DNA of 64,000 nucleotides. It comes from Nocardia mexicana NBRC 108244. Lineage in GTDB: Bacteria > Actinomycetota > Actinomycetes > Mycobacteriales > Mycobacteriaceae. Position numbers and translations under genes: made by a program. Numbering within the stretch: the stretch's first letter is position 1; each line of letters opens with the position of its first letter. Location of the stretch: contig NZ_BDBV01000036.1 in NCBI RefSeq assembly GCF_001613165.1, forward strand, positions 1 to 64,000, read 5' to 3'. Below are positions 1 through 8,576 of the stretch, one piece after another. The notes under the pieces were generated by a model, which saw only the letters and a list, made by a program, of their open reading frames with translations, had not been told where the DNA came from and searched no databases.

Positions 1-401
1 GCCGACCCGTCGAACGCGTAGATGAGCACTCCGGCGACGACGGCGAGCAGGATGATGCCGTTGGAGAAGGCCAGCCGGTCCCCGCGAGTGTGCAGCTGGC
101 GCGGCATATACCGGTGTTGCGCGAGGATCGAATTGAGCAGCGGGAACCCGTTGTAGGCGGTATTGGCCGCAAGGATCAGGATCAGCGCGGTGGTCACCAT
201 CAGGTAGTAGAACGCGATGCTGTGGCCGCCGAACACCGCGGCCGCGATCTGCGCGATCACGGTGCGTTGCGGATCGCTGGTGCAGTCGCCGGGGAATCCG
301 ATGATGTCGCAGGTGTTCTCGGTGACCCTGGTGTCGGAGATCATCGCCAGCGCGGTGACGCCGGAGAACATCGTGATCGAGATGGCGCCCATCGCCGCCA
401 T
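1..401 (-). pseudogene. APC-type amino acid permease, 5'-truncated remnant
   Basis: From the first ATG at 401 the minus strand encodes at least 133 residues of very hydrophobic sequence that runs off the window edge. It carries the signature NTAYNGFPLLNSILAQHRYM followed by PRQLHTRGDRLAFSNGI, which I recognise from the middle of actinobacterial APC-family permeases of about 650 residues. The N-terminal half expected upstream is missing: the reading frame opens immediately after the stop codon of the TetR gene (456-458), in the same frame. No convincing ribosome binding site precedes ATG 401. I read this as a permease that has lost its 5' half next to the TetR gene. Family assignment is fairly secure; whether a shortened protein is still made is unknown. 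Confidence 0.65.
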
Positions 402-455
402 GGTCAGACCTGCACACTTGGTCGTGGAAGTTGCGTCCGATGCTTTCTTCGGTCG

Positions 456-1055
456 TCAGGTCGTGACGCCGGCGGTCAGGGCGTCGATCGTCAGATCCAG
501 TACGCGAGAGTAGGTGGGGCCGAACTCTTCTGCGTGCATGACCAGTAGCAGCGCGGTACGTAGCGCGCCCACCACCACCCAGGGATCGTCCCCGACGATC
601 TCGCCGGCGGACTGTTTCGCCGCGATGAACTCGGCCAGCTCTGTCCCGCCACTATTTCCCGCGGCGGCAACCGCTTCCGGAGCCAGCTTGCGTCGCAACA
701 GTGCGTTCTCGTCCGGATGCGACATCAATCTGCGGTACAGCGGGTCTTCGTCCAGCACCTGCACCACCGCCCGCAGATAGCGGCGCAACGCGTCGACGGT
801 GTCGTGTCCCCGGTGCAACCCCTTGTCGATGGTCTCCACTTTTACGCGTTGGGCATGAGTCAGCAGCAGGTCGAGGTACAGGGCTTCCTTGGAATCGAAG
901 AAGGCGTAGAAGGTCGACTTCACGATCCCGGCGTCGGCGACCAGTTCCGCCAGCGATGTCTTCTTGAGCCCGACTGTCGAAAACAGCCGCTGCCCCGACG
1001 CGCGCAACGCTTCGGTGATGTGTGCGCGCTCCTGCTCGGTGAACGCTACAGGCAA
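456..1055 (-). CDS. TetR/AcrR family transcriptional regulator
   Basis: A 199-residue one-domain-plus-ligand-pocket repressor of usual TetR length. The N-terminal helix-turn-helix spans roughly residues 20-65 (SLAELVADAGIVKSTFYAFF followed by DSKEALYLDLL); the C-terminal part is helical and variable, as expected for ligand binding. The start is a TTG at 1055, chosen because a GGAGG Shine-Dalgarno lies 5 nt upstream and no better in-frame start exists. It lies downstream of the carboxylesterase on the same strand (160 bp gap), so it may control that gene or itself. Its stop codon is in frame with, and directly adjoins, the truncated permease. Ligand and target are not deducible. Confidence 0.9.
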   Translation of the reverse strand: MPVAFTEQERAHITEALRASGQRLFSTVGLKKTSLAELVADAGIVKSTFYAFFDSKEALYLDLLLTHAQRVKVETIDKGLHRGHDTVDALRRYLRAVVQVLDEDPLYRRLMSHPDENALLRRKLAPEAVAAAGNSGGTELAEFIAAKQSAGEIVGDDPWVVVGALRTALLLVMHAEEFGPTYSRVLDLTIDALTAGVTT

Positions 1056-1215
1056 ACCGACCTCCTACGGTAAAAACGATCCGATTCAATGTTTTCATGC
1101 TGAGCTCCGGCCGTCGGAACGTGGCCGGGCGTTACCGCGCCCGGCGCGAATCCGCAGCGAACTGCTGGGCTCCGCGCCGGTTCGGGTTTTCCAGGCGAAC
1201 GCTGTCCTTCGTGCG

Positions 1216-2778
1216 CTACATCAGGCCGATTCGCGCGTCACCGGGGAATTCTTCCCAGAGCAGTCGTTCCTCCTCATAGGGTGCCTTCGCTACGTCCCAG
1301 TCGTCGCCGATCAGCATGGTCTCGCGGGCGGCGCCGTAGGTCGGCCAGTGCCCGATGCTCGCGCACGACGGATCGCCGGTCGCCGCGAAACTTGTCCAGG
1401 CATCCTGCATGCGCTCCGCCAACCGGTCGGCGACCGGACCTTCCCCGTTGAACACCTTGGCCTTTTCGTCGGTGTAGGTGCCGAACAGGAAGCCGAGTTC
1501 CAGAGCGTGTGCCGCGCCCAAGCGTCCGCCCATGGCTGGGGACTCGTAGGTGAAGATGAACTGATATCCGGGGCGGCGCCGTTCGTCGAGGGCTTCGGAC
1601 AGTTTGATCGACGGATAACGCAGTACCCGGTCGGTCTCGAGGGCGAACATGACGTCGGTCGGGCTCGCCGGCTGGCCGCGCCTGGTGCGAAGGTCGGTGT
1701 AGGCGGCCATCATTCGCTCTGCCTCGTCGCCGAGGAAGACGCGGCACGCGGCGAGCGCTTGGGCGTAATTCAGCTGCAGTGGTGGCTCGGAGCCCAATGC
1801 CAACCGGGTCTCGTCCAGGGTGGTGCCGACCATGATCGAGATATCGTCTGCGGCACCGCCGCGCACCGCGTCGTAGGGGCGCATGGGCAGGAAGTCACCG
1901 TCGACGACCGGGTTGAAGTGCATTCTCCCCGAGTTCGGGTCCTCCTGTTTCATCCGGGCGAGCAGGTCGGTGGATGCCTGGACCAGCCGCGACGGTTCCA
2001 CCGCCCGGAGTGCGTCGGTATCGCGAGGGTCGACGCCGAGGATGTCGAGGAACAATTCGCTCATCCGGTTGGCGTTGTCGATGGTCTGGGACGAATGGGT
2101 GGCGGTGCTGTGCAGCACAGCCCGCCGGAACAACCCCTTCGCCGGGGTGATCGAGAGCAGGGCGGCCACCTCGATGGACCCGGCCGACTGCCCGAAGATC
2201 GTGACATTGTCCGGATCACCACCGAACGCGGCGATATTGTCGCGTACCCAGGTCAACGCTGCGATCTCATCCATCCGGCCCTCGTTGCCGGTGGACGGGA
2301 TCCCCCCGCCGGTGAGATCGGTCAAGCGGAGGTAGCCCAATGCGCCGAGCCGGTAGTTGATGGTCACCACGACCACATCTCGGGTCGCGGCGAGTGTGGT
2401 GCCGTCGTAGAGCGGTTGCGATCCCGACCCGTACTCCAATCCACCGGAGTGGATCCAGAACAGGACGGGACGCTTGGCGTCGTCGAGCCCGGGGGTCCAC
2501 ACATTCAGATACAGGCAGTCCTCGCTGTGCCTGCCGGGAACGTCCAGGATGCCCGTGTGGATCTCCGACGGCGGTAGCGGGTGTTGCGGACTGACCGGCC
2601 CGAAGGCCCGCGCCGATCGCACACCATCCCACGGCTGGACCGGTTGCGGTGCCCGCCAACGCAGTTCACCGACCGGCGGCGCCGCATAGGGGACTCCTCG
2701 AAAGACATTGACACCATTGCATGACTCGCCCTCGAGCTTGCCGTAGGTTGTCGAGACAATGACCGATTCGGTCGACAC
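1216..2778 (-). CDS. Type B carboxylesterase/lipase family protein
   Basis: 520 residues, the usual length for carboxylesterase type B. These alpha/beta hydrolases cleave carboxylic esters. Visible landmarks are the N-terminal GVPYAAPPVGELRW block (28-41), EDCLYLNVWTP (86-96), an oxyanion-type HSGGLEYGSG (110-119; HGGG in most members) and the nucleophile elbow FGQSAG with Ser198 (GESAG is commoner). A C-terminal His of the triad lies in the region of GAAHALELGF. The start is GTG 2778 with GGAGAA upstream. No signal peptide is seen, so it is probably cytosolic. Substrate unknown. Confidence 0.9.
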   Translation of the reverse strand: MSTESVIVSTTYGKLEGESCNGVNVFRGVPYAAPPVGELRWRAPQPVQPWDGVRSARAFGPVSPQHPLPPSEIHTGILDVPGRHSEDCLYLNVWTPGLDDAKRPVLFWIHSGGLEYGSGSQPLYDGTTLAATRDVVVVTINYRLGALGYLRLTDLTGGGIPSTGNEGRMDEIAALTWVRDNIAAFGGDPDNVTIFGQSAGSIEVAALLSITPAKGLFRRAVLHSTATHSSQTIDNANRMSELFLDILGVDPRDTDALRAVEPSRLVQASTDLLARMKQEDPNSGRMHFNPVVDGDFLPMRPYDAVRGGAADDISIMVGTTLDETRLALGSEPPLQLNYAQALAACRVFLGDEAERMMAAYTDLRTRRGQPASPTDVMFALETDRVLRYPSIKLSEALDERRRPGYQFIFTYESPAMGGRLGAAHALELGFLFGTYTDEKAKVFNGEGPVADRLAERMQDAWTSFAATGDPSCASIGHWPTYGAARETMLIGDDWDVAKAPYEEERLLWEEFPGDARIGLM

Positions 2779-2899
2779 AGGTCTTCTCCTTCGCCGATGT
2801 TCAGCAACGCACTGAACTGGTGATATGGGGTGGGATTGAGCGGCTCGCTCGTCGTTCGGCCGGAACGCCTGAGCGTCACTACATTTCGGATCCGAGACG

Positions 2900-3388
2900 T
2901 CAGCTCTGGGGTGCGTCGGCGCGGACGGCGCTGTCGTAGATAGCGACGAAGCGGTCGATCTGCCACAGCTGGGAAATGAAGACCAGGGTCCAGCCGAAGA
3001 CGGTGGGCCAGATCTGGACGCTCACCAGCCCCCACCCGATCAGCGGCAGCCCCACCCCGGCGATACCGATGATCGCCGAGATCGCACGCCGGTGCGGTTC
3101 GGCGGCCGGCGCCTTCTCCGTCCACAGGCGCTCCCCGTAGATCCCCCTCTCGTCCCAGCGGCTCGGGACATCGATGGGCCGGAACATGCGGGTGTTGGCG
3201 AACATGAACGCGACGCCGCCGACCAGGACGGCCAGGGTCCACCAGCCCAGCACATCACGCAGGTAGATCGCGGCGAGCATGACCGCGAACGCGGCCATCC
3301 GGCTCCACACGCTCCACGGGTTGGCGTGCTTGCGCCAGTTCTCGTCGTTGAGGCCGAAGGTGTTCGCAGTGATCTGGGTGGTGCTCAT
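2900..3388 (-). CDS. Small membrane protein, DUF6653-like
   Basis: 162 residues. The N-terminal motif NWRKHANPWSVWSRM precedes four hydrophobic segments, two at about residues 30-65 and two at about 105-150, with a polar loop around WTEKAP in between. This pattern resembles what I recall as the DUF6653 family, a small conserved membrane protein without known function; that name is tentative. The start ATG 3388 has AGGAGTAGGAACC just upstream. It lies 121 bp upstream of the carboxylesterase on the same strand, so the two could be co-transcribed. The gap to the SLC13 gene is about 120 bp. Confidence 0.7.
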   Translation of the reverse strand: MSTTQITANTFGLNDENWRKHANPWSVWSRMAAFAVMLAAIYLRDVLGWWTLAVLVGGVAFMFANTRMFRPIDVPSRWDERGIYGERLWTEKAPAAEPHRRAISAIIGIAGVGLPLIGWGLVSVQIWPTVFGWTLVFISQLWQIDRFVAIYDSAVRADAPQS

Positions 3389-3507
3389 GGTTCCTACTCC
3401 TCGTTCGCGGGCTTCCTCCGCCCGTCTGAAACCATAAAAACACATTGGGATGTTTGTTTTCAAGTCCGCGCGTTCATAGAGGGGCGCCGGCGCACCGGAC
3501 AGCTCGT

Positions 3508-4809
3508 CTATCCCAGGACGAAGTAGCGCAGCCACAGGTACGGCGCCGCGACCGCGATCGTGATCGCGGAGACAACGGCGCCTTTGCGAGTGAACTCCCA
3601 GAACGAGATCGGGGTCTCCGCGCGTTTCGCGATGCCGAGCATGACCACATTGGCGCTGGCGCCGACAGCGGTCAGATTGCCGCCGAAATCCGCGCCGGCG
3701 GCCAGCGCCCACCACAGCGTGTTCGCGTGGTCGTTCATGCCGCCCACGAGCTCGGCAACCAGCGGGCTCATCGTGGCCACGTACGGAATATTGTCGATCA
3801 CTCCCGACAGCAGCGCGGACACCACGAGGATCAGCATGGTGGCTACCAGGGCATCGCCGCCGGTGGCATCGACCGCAAGTCGCGAAAGGTCTTCGATCAC
3901 ACCGGTTTTCACCAGCGCACCGATCATCACGAACAGCCCCGCGAAAAACAGCAGCGTGTCCCACTCCACCGCCGACAGGTAATCCCGCTGCGGCACACCG
4001 GAAATCAGCACCAGCACCCCGGCACCCAGCAGCGCCACCACCGACGGGTCGACATGGAACAACGCGTGCCCGACGAACCCGGCGAACACCCCGGTCAGCA
4101 CGAGACCGCATTTGATCAGCAGTTTCGGGTCGCGGATCGCCTCCCGCTCGTTCAGCGACATGACGTCGGCAGCGCGGTCGGGATCGACGGTGAAACTGCC
4201 GCGGAACAGCCACGGCAGCACCAGCGTGAACACGATCAGCTCGACGATCACCAAAGGTGCCAGGTGCACCAGAAAGTCGTTGAACGCCAGGCCCGCCCGG
4301 CTGCCGATGATGATATTCGGCGGATCACCGATCAGCGTCGCGGCACCGCCGATATTCGACGCGAGCACCTCCGCAATCAGGAACGGCACCGGATTGATGT
4401 CCAGCCGCTCACACACCAGCAGCGTGACCGGCGCGATCAGCAGCACGGTGGTGACGTTGTCCAGGAACGCCGACGCGATCGCGGTGATCAGAGTCAGCAG
4501 GATCATCACCCGCAGCGGAGATCCCTTGGCGCGCTTGACAGCCCAGATCGCCGTGAACTCGAACACGCCGGTCTGCCGCAGTACACCGACAATGATCATC
4601 ATCCCGAGCAGCAGGAAGATGACGTTCCAGTCTATGCCGGTGTCGTGGGAGAAGAAGCTGTCGGCCGAACCGACCACACCCGCCGCCAGCACGATCGCCG
4701 CGCCGCCCAGGGCTGCGGTCGTCTTGTGGATCCGCTCGGTCGCGATCAGCACATACGCGACAGCGAACACGACGACCGACATGATCGCGGACGCGGTCAT
4801 CGGCCGCAC
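3508..4809 (-). CDS. SLC13/ArsB-NhaD family permease
   Basis: 433 residues with about 11-12 predicted membrane spans, typical of the ion transporter superfamily that includes ArsB, NhaD and CitM. Diagnostic stretches are SAFLDNVTTVLL, GGAATLIGDPPNIIIG and, in the second half, ADFGGNLTAVGASANVV, which are the repeated substrate-binding hairpins of the two inverted halves. It probably moves an inorganic or small organic anion, or exchanges Na+/H+; the sequence does not decide. GTG 4809 or ATG 4800 could be the start. The CBS-domain gene ends 37 bp upstream on the same strand, so the pair probably forms one transcript and the CBS protein may regulate transport. Confidence 0.88.
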   Translation of the reverse strand: MRPMTASAIMSVVVFAVAYVLIATERIHKTTAALGGAAIVLAAGVVGSADSFFSHDTGIDWNVIFLLLGMMIIVGVLRQTGVFEFTAIWAVKRAKGSPLRVMILLTLITAIASAFLDNVTTVLLIAPVTLLVCERLDINPVPFLIAEVLASNIGGAATLIGDPPNIIIGSRAGLAFNDFLVHLAPLVIVELIVFTLVLPWLFRGSFTVDPDRAADVMSLNEREAIRDPKLLIKCGLVLTGVFAGFVGHALFHVDPSVVALLGAGVLVLISGVPQRDYLSAVEWDTLLFFAGLFVMIGALVKTGVIEDLSRLAVDATGGDALVATMLILVVSALLSGVIDNIPYVATMSPLVAELVGGMNDHANTLWWALAAGADFGGNLTAVGASANVVMLGIAKRAETPISFWEFTRKGAVVSAITIAVAAPYLWLRYFVLG

Positions 4810-4846
4810 CCCCGAACCGGCTCGGTGCGGCGATCTCGGACCGGAT

Positions 4847-5293
4847 TCAGCAGTGCTGCAGCGACGCCTGCAACAATCGTGTCGCGGTGATCACCCCGAC
4901 GAGCTCCTCGCCCTTCATGACGGCTACCAGCGGGCTGCGGTGCTGTGCCATCAACGCCGCGACCTCGATGATCGTATCGTCGTGCTTGGCCGCCGGCACC
5001 TTCACCAGCCGCTCCGGGATCACGTCGCGGACCTTCTTGTGCCGCAGCTTCGACACCGCGTGGTCGCACATCGATTCGCTGAGCACCCCGGCCAGCGACG
5101 GGTCGTCCTGCACATACGTCGGCACCAGGAACCGCACCACCTGCGACGCCGGCAGCACCGCCTCCGGACGTCCCTGGCCATCGGTCACGACGATGCCGGG
5201 CAGCCGATGCTCGGCCAGCAACTTGGCCGCGTCCAGCGCGTCGGTGTCCATTCCGACCACCGGGTATTCCTCGGCCATCTGTGAAGCATGCAC
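4847..5293 (-). CDS. Tandem CBS-domain protein
   Basis: 148 residues made almost entirely of two CBS motifs, which form one Bateman module. The first is visible as LLAEHRLPGIVVTDGQGRPE (about 25-45), the second as EVAALMAQHRSPLVAVMKGE followed by ELVGVITATRLL. Such modules bind adenine nucleotides and act as energy or ionic-strength sensors. It directly precedes the SLC13 permease with 37 bp spacing, which suggests a regulatory subunit of that transporter. GTG 5293 or ATG 5278 could start translation. Confidence 0.85.
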   Translation of the reverse strand: MHASQMAEEYPVVGMDTDALDAAKLLAEHRLPGIVVTDGQGRPEAVLPASQVVRFLVPTYVQDDPSLAGVLSESMCDHAVSKLRHKKVRDVIPERLVKVPAAKHDDTIIEVAALMAQHRSPLVAVMKGEELVGVITATRLLQASLQHC

Positions 5294-5420
5294 ACCCGCA
5301 GGATACGACCGAACCGGGCGTGATCACCCGTAGCGAATTCGTCAAGATCAATCCGGTGCTGCTCACCAGCGCGCCCTCCGTCGGTCGGACCTGTCTCACC
5401 CGAGGTCACGGGCACGACTC

Positions 5421-5545
5421 GCCGACCAGACTTCCCGGCACACCCGAGTAGTAAAGATGCCGTAAATGACCACGTCAGGGCAAATCGACGAGCCACGGCA
5501 TCCGACTACAGTCACGTGTAGGGAGTGCCGGGAAGCCTGGTCGGC
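5421..5545. repeat. 125-bp imperfect palindrome (nested inverted repeats)
   Basis: Outer arms at 5421-5441 and 5525-5545 are inverted copies matching at 20 of 21 positions. Inside, GTAGT (5448-5452) pairs with ACTAC (5505-5509) and GATGCCGT (5456-5463) with ACGGCATC (5495-5502). The whole element could fold as one long hairpin with an apical loop of about 31 nt. It lies in the intergenic region between the divergent CBS and methyltransferase genes. It could be a small non-autonomous mobile element, or a structured leader of the methyltransferase mRNA. Confidence 0.7.
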
Positions 5546-5581
5546 GACAGCAGGAACAACGTCGACGACAGGGAGCGACAG

Positions 5582-6196
5582 GTGCATTTGCGCAACGCAC
5601 TCGCGGCACACTACGCACATCCACGCGGGACCCTCGGAGCGGTTGCTGGGATCGCGATGGCGCACCACCGCGGCGCCCGCGCCTGCGGACGATGGGTCCT
5701 CGACACCCTCACCCCAGGACCCAGGGCCCGCGTACTCGAGATCGGATACGGGCCCGGCGTCACCCTCGCCGAAACCTGCCGCCGGGTGCCTGACGGGCAG
5801 ATGGCTGGTGTCGACTCGTCGCCGCTGATGCGACGCCAGGCAGCCCGGCGCACCGCCCGTTTCGCCACCACCGGGCTGCTCGACCTGCGCCATGGCGACA
5901 CTATCGACCTCGACCCCGACCTTCGCGAGTTCGACCTGATCTACGGCATCGACATCTGGCAACACTGGCCAGACCCGGACCGGATCATCGCCGACCTGGC
6001 CACCCGGCTGCGAGCGGCCGGACAACTGAGTCTGGCCCACACACGAGCTTCCCCATCCACGCTCACCCCGGGCGCCGCCGCCAAGAGATTGGCCGAAGCC
6101 TTCGCCGCCACACAGTTGGTCCACATCGGCACCGAGTGGATGCCGCGCACACCGGCCGCCATCCTGGTCACCGGCCACCGCCCCGCCATCACCTGA
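5582..6196 (+). CDS. Class I SAM-dependent methyltransferase
   Basis: 204 residues from GTG 5582, chosen because AGGGAG lies 6 nt upstream; the longer frame from GTG 5525 would begin inside the palindromic element. Motif I VLEIGYGPGV binds S-adenosylmethionine; the acidic residue ending beta-2 is in AGVDSS; motif IV appears as FDLIYGIDIWQHWPDP. The N-terminal pattern (LRNALAAHYAHPRG, then several basic residues) is common in small actinobacterial methyltransferases. The substrate is unknown. It stands alone and is followed by a GC hairpin at 6269-6295. Confidence 0.85.
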   Translation: MHLRNALAAHYAHPRGTLGAVAGIAMAHHRGARACGRWVLDTLTPGPRARVLEIGYGPGVTLAETCRRVPDGQMAGVDSSPLMRRQAARRTARFATTGLLDLRHGDTIDLDPDLREFDLIYGIDIWQHWPDPDRIIADLATRLRAAGQLSLAHTRASPSTLTPGAAAKRLAEAFAATQLVHIGTEWMPRTPAAILVTGHRPAIT

Positions 6197-6268
6197 CCGA
6201 CCGGACCCGGTCAGCGCCAACGACGTCGAACATTCGAGTCCGATGCGGATGGTCACTTCCGCTGGAAG

Positions 6269-6295
6269 CCCCGGCTCCGGGCAGTGGAGCCGGGG
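6269..6295. terminator. GC-rich hairpin after methyltransferase gene
   Basis: CCCCGGCTCC (6269-6278) and GGAGCCGGGG (6286-6295) form a perfect 10-bp stem with a 7-nt loop, 73 bp after the methyltransferase stop. There is no U-tract, as is usual in high-GC actinobacteria. Apart from this I see nothing in 6197-6509. Confidence 0.6.
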
Positions 6296-6509
6296 GCGAA
6301 ACCGAGATGGGCGAGCACGCCCTCCAGGTCGAGCCGCTGCGGAAGGCGCTGTATCGAGGCTGTGGGTGTATCTTTCGGCTCGGCCACACTGCCGCGCCCT
6401 GACAGAGGGATGCCTCGTCCAGACTGGGTGCGCCCGCTGATTGTTACTTCTTGCCGAGCAGGTGGGACGTCGGGCAGCGGTTTCGCGGCGAGGAGAGAGG
6501 ACAGCGCCC

Positions 6510-6920
6510 ATGGAATCGGTGAGCTTGGTGGGGTTCGGCGCTTGTCTGGTGCTCATTTGTCCGATGTTGCTCGTAATGACGGTGCGCACGTGGAAACGTA
6601 GGCGTACTTGGACACACGCAGAGGCAACGGTCACATCCGTGAAGACCAAGCGGCAGAACACAGGTGAAACGCAGACCACCGTCCAATACCGATACGTCGA
6701 CTCCTCTGGTCAGCAACGATCCGGCACCGATACGCCGTGGTTCCGCGAGCCGAAACGCAACTCCCGTATCGCTGTGATGTACGACCCTGATCGACCGGAG
6801 ATCAGTGAAGCGTCGTCTATGACGTGGCTGTACGTTCTGCTCGTCTTCTCCGCGGTCCTACTCGTCATCGGAGCGGGATTGATCGTGTCGGGGTTGGGGT
6901 GCGACCTTCTCGGTCTGTAG
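6510..6920 (+). CDS. DUF3592-type membrane protein
   Basis: 136 residues from ATG 6510, preceded by GAGAGG about 10 nt upstream. The layout is a hydrophobic N-terminal helix (about 3-24), a basic stretch, a soluble beta-rich region (ATVTSVKTK..TTVQYRYVDSSGQQ..RIAVMYDPDRPE) and a C-terminal membrane helix (about 108-130). The ATVT.....T...Y.Y.D..G and V.YDP..P patterns are those of DUF3592, a bacterial membrane-protein family of unknown function. It stands alone; the sequence gives no role. Confidence 0.75.
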   Translation: MESVSLVGFGACLVLICPMLLVMTVRTWKRRRTWTHAEATVTSVKTKRQNTGETQTTVQYRYVDSSGQQRSGTDTPWFREPKRNSRIAVMYDPDRPEISEASSMTWLYVLLVFSAVLLVIGAGLIVSGLGCDLLGL

Positions 6921-7051
6921 GTGTCCATCAAAACGGACGCCGACGGCGACCGGGCCTACGAGGATTGGACTGCCGTAGCGTTCGTGAGCGCGCCGATGCC
7001 CGACCTCGCCGGTGCGCCGGATACCGGCGGCGTCGAGGTAAGCCGCAGTCT

Positions 7052-7500
7052 CGAGCCTGCGCAGCGACGACGTCGTATTCTCCCCCGACGACACCGCCGA
7101 ACTGCTGGAAACCATCGAGGAATCCGTCGACCAACTCACCGGGCTCGTCGGCAATCTGCTCGACTCCTCACGGCTCGCCACCGGTGCCGTACAACCACAA
7201 CCCAAACGCCTCTACCTCGAAGAGGTCGTCCACCGCGCAATCGTCAGCCTCAGCATGGGCAACCACACCCTCCGCCGCGCAGCCATGGACCGCATCAAGG
7301 TCGAGGTCGGCGACATCTCAGTACACGCCGACACCCGGCCTGCTCGAACGGGTACTCGCCAACCTCATCGACAACGCACTGCGCTACACCCCACCGACAC
7401 ACCAATCCGCGTCACCGCCGAACACACCGATGACCACATATCCATCACCGTCGTCGACCACGGGCCCGCCATTGACGAAAACGAGTGGATAAAAGCGGCA
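7052..7500 (+). pseudogene. kdpD: KdpD sensor histidine kinase remnant, frameshifted
   Basis: The frame beginning with LRSDDVVFSPDDTAELLET reads through VGNLLDSSRLATGAVQPQ and DRIKVEVGDISVHADT, which matches the dimerisation/linker part of KdpD, the osmosensing kinase of the Kdp potassium system. An apparent extra C near 7338 shifts the match into the next frame (GLLERVLANLIDNALRYTPP, the ATPase N-box), and an apparent missing C near 7394 restores the first frame for TPIRVTAEHTDDHISITVVDH. After about 7480 the sequence decays before the G boxes are complete. The sensor half, and any kdpFABC or kdpE, are absent nearby. The two compensating indels could be decay or sequencing errors. Confidence 0.75.
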
Positions 7501-7656
7501 TCAGCTCCGGCGAGCACAGCTCGACTAATACTGCCGCCGCGTTTGTCGACGCAGACTTTGCAGATCAGGACCGAACGAAGCCCGGCGCCACCGGCATCGT
7601 TCGAGGTGACGGCGTATTTGACGAGGCCGAGGACTGAGGGCTAACCATGACTCGCA

Positions 7657-7677
7657 TGGACACTTCTTCAGTGTCCA
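7657..7677. terminator. Hairpin downstream of kdpD remnant
   Basis: TGGACACT (7657-7664) and AGTGTCCA (7670-7677) form a perfect 8-bp stem with a 5-nt loop in the stretch between the KdpD remnant and the thioesterase gene. Either transcript could use it. Confidence 0.45.
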
Positions 7678-7720
7678 GGAGCACCAAAAATGGGAGCTAT
7701 TCCCTGATGGCGCACTCGCA

Positions 7721-7767
7721 AAATGCCCCTGATCAGCGCGAATCACTTCGCAGGGTCAGGGGCATTT
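7721..7767. terminator. Terminator-like hairpin after thioesterase gene
   Basis: AAATGCCCCTGA (7721-7732) and TCAGGGGCATTT (7756-7767) are a perfect 12-bp inverted repeat with a 23-nt loop, 15 bp beyond the thioesterase stop. In minus-strand RNA the 3' arm ends in three U residues. It plausibly ends the hadA-hadB-thioesterase transcript and marks the left edge of the biosynthetic cluster. Confidence 0.65.
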
Positions 7768-7781
7768 CGTATGGGGCGAAT

Positions 7782-8576
7782 TCACATTTGGGGAATCGGG
7801 TCTTCCGCGGACTCGTTGCCGAGGGCGATGTGCACATCGGTGACCAACTGCGCGACCAGGCGGGTGTGCTCGCCTGCGAAGTAGAAGTGGCCGCCGGGAA
7901 AGGTGCGGGTGCCGAGGAAGTTCGTGGAGTGTGGCGCCCAGTTCACGGTGTCCGCCGTGGACGCCACCGGATCGTCCGCCCCGCAGAATGCCGACATCGG
8001 GCGATCCAGTACCGCAGGGGTTCTCGGCCGCCAGCTCTCTGCCGCTTCCAGGTCCGCACGCACCACCGCCTGTATGCGCTCCCAGATCCAGTCGTCCCGC
8101 AGGATGCGTTCCGGAAGCCCGCCCATCGCGAGCAATACGCCGCGCAGGTCGTCCGGGGCCAGTTGATACAGCCGCGGACCCGACCGAGTGAGCGAATGAA
8201 ACGGGCCGGGATGGCCGGAGACCCCGACCCACTCGGGCGGCCGGTGACCGCTCTCCTGCACCCGCAGCGCCGCACCGAATGCGGCGAGCGCACCCATACT
8301 GTGCCCGAACAACGCGTACGGTACGTCGTCGTGCCGCGCGGCGAGATGATCGGCCAACGCCGCGTTGACCAGGTCGAGGTCTCGTACCGCAGGATGCGCG
8401 GCCGCCTTCCCCCGGCCGGGTGCGACAACGAGCCGGATCTCCCAGGCCGGCGGGAACAACGGTATCCAGGAGCGAAATATCGTGTGCGAGCCGCCGGCGT
8501 GGTGCAGCAGGTACATGCACAGTTGCGGATTGTCGACCGGGCGCGGCCGCAGGACCGACAGCATCTGGTCGTTCAC
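7782..8576 (-). CDS. Type II thioesterase
   Basis: 264 residues, typical of editing thioesterases that accompany polyketide and non-ribosomal peptide systems. They hydrolyse aberrant or finished acyl chains from carrier-protein phosphopantetheine arms in the cytosol. Visible are the N-terminal LLHHAGGS block (24-30), the nucleophile elbow GHSMG with Ser93, the acid in FCGADDP (Asp201/202) and the base in PGGHFYF (His230), so the triad is intact. The ATG (8576) overlaps the stop of the MaoC-like gene by 4 bp, so translation is coupled to the dehydratase pair. It could release the product or only proofread; the sequence does not decide. Confidence 0.92.
   Translation of the reverse strand: MNDQMLSVLRPRPVDNPQLCMYLLHHAGGSHTIFRSWIPLFPPAWEIRLVVAPGRGKAAAHPAVRDLDLVNAALADHLAARHDDVPYALFGHSMGALAAFGAALRVQESGHRPPEWVGVSGHPGPFHSLTRSGPRLYQLAPDDLRGVLLAMGGLPERILRDDWIWERIQAVVRADLEAAESWRPRTPAVLDRPMSAFCGADDPVASTADTVNWAPHSTNFLGTRTFPGGHFYFAGEHTRLVAQLVTDVHIALGNESAEDPIPQM

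Noticed and set aside
3445..4890. 481-codon plus-strand frame opposite the SLC13 permease
   Set aside because: Composition is His/Arg/Gln/Asp-rich without domains, the typical antisense shadow of a membrane protein gene in high-GC DNA.
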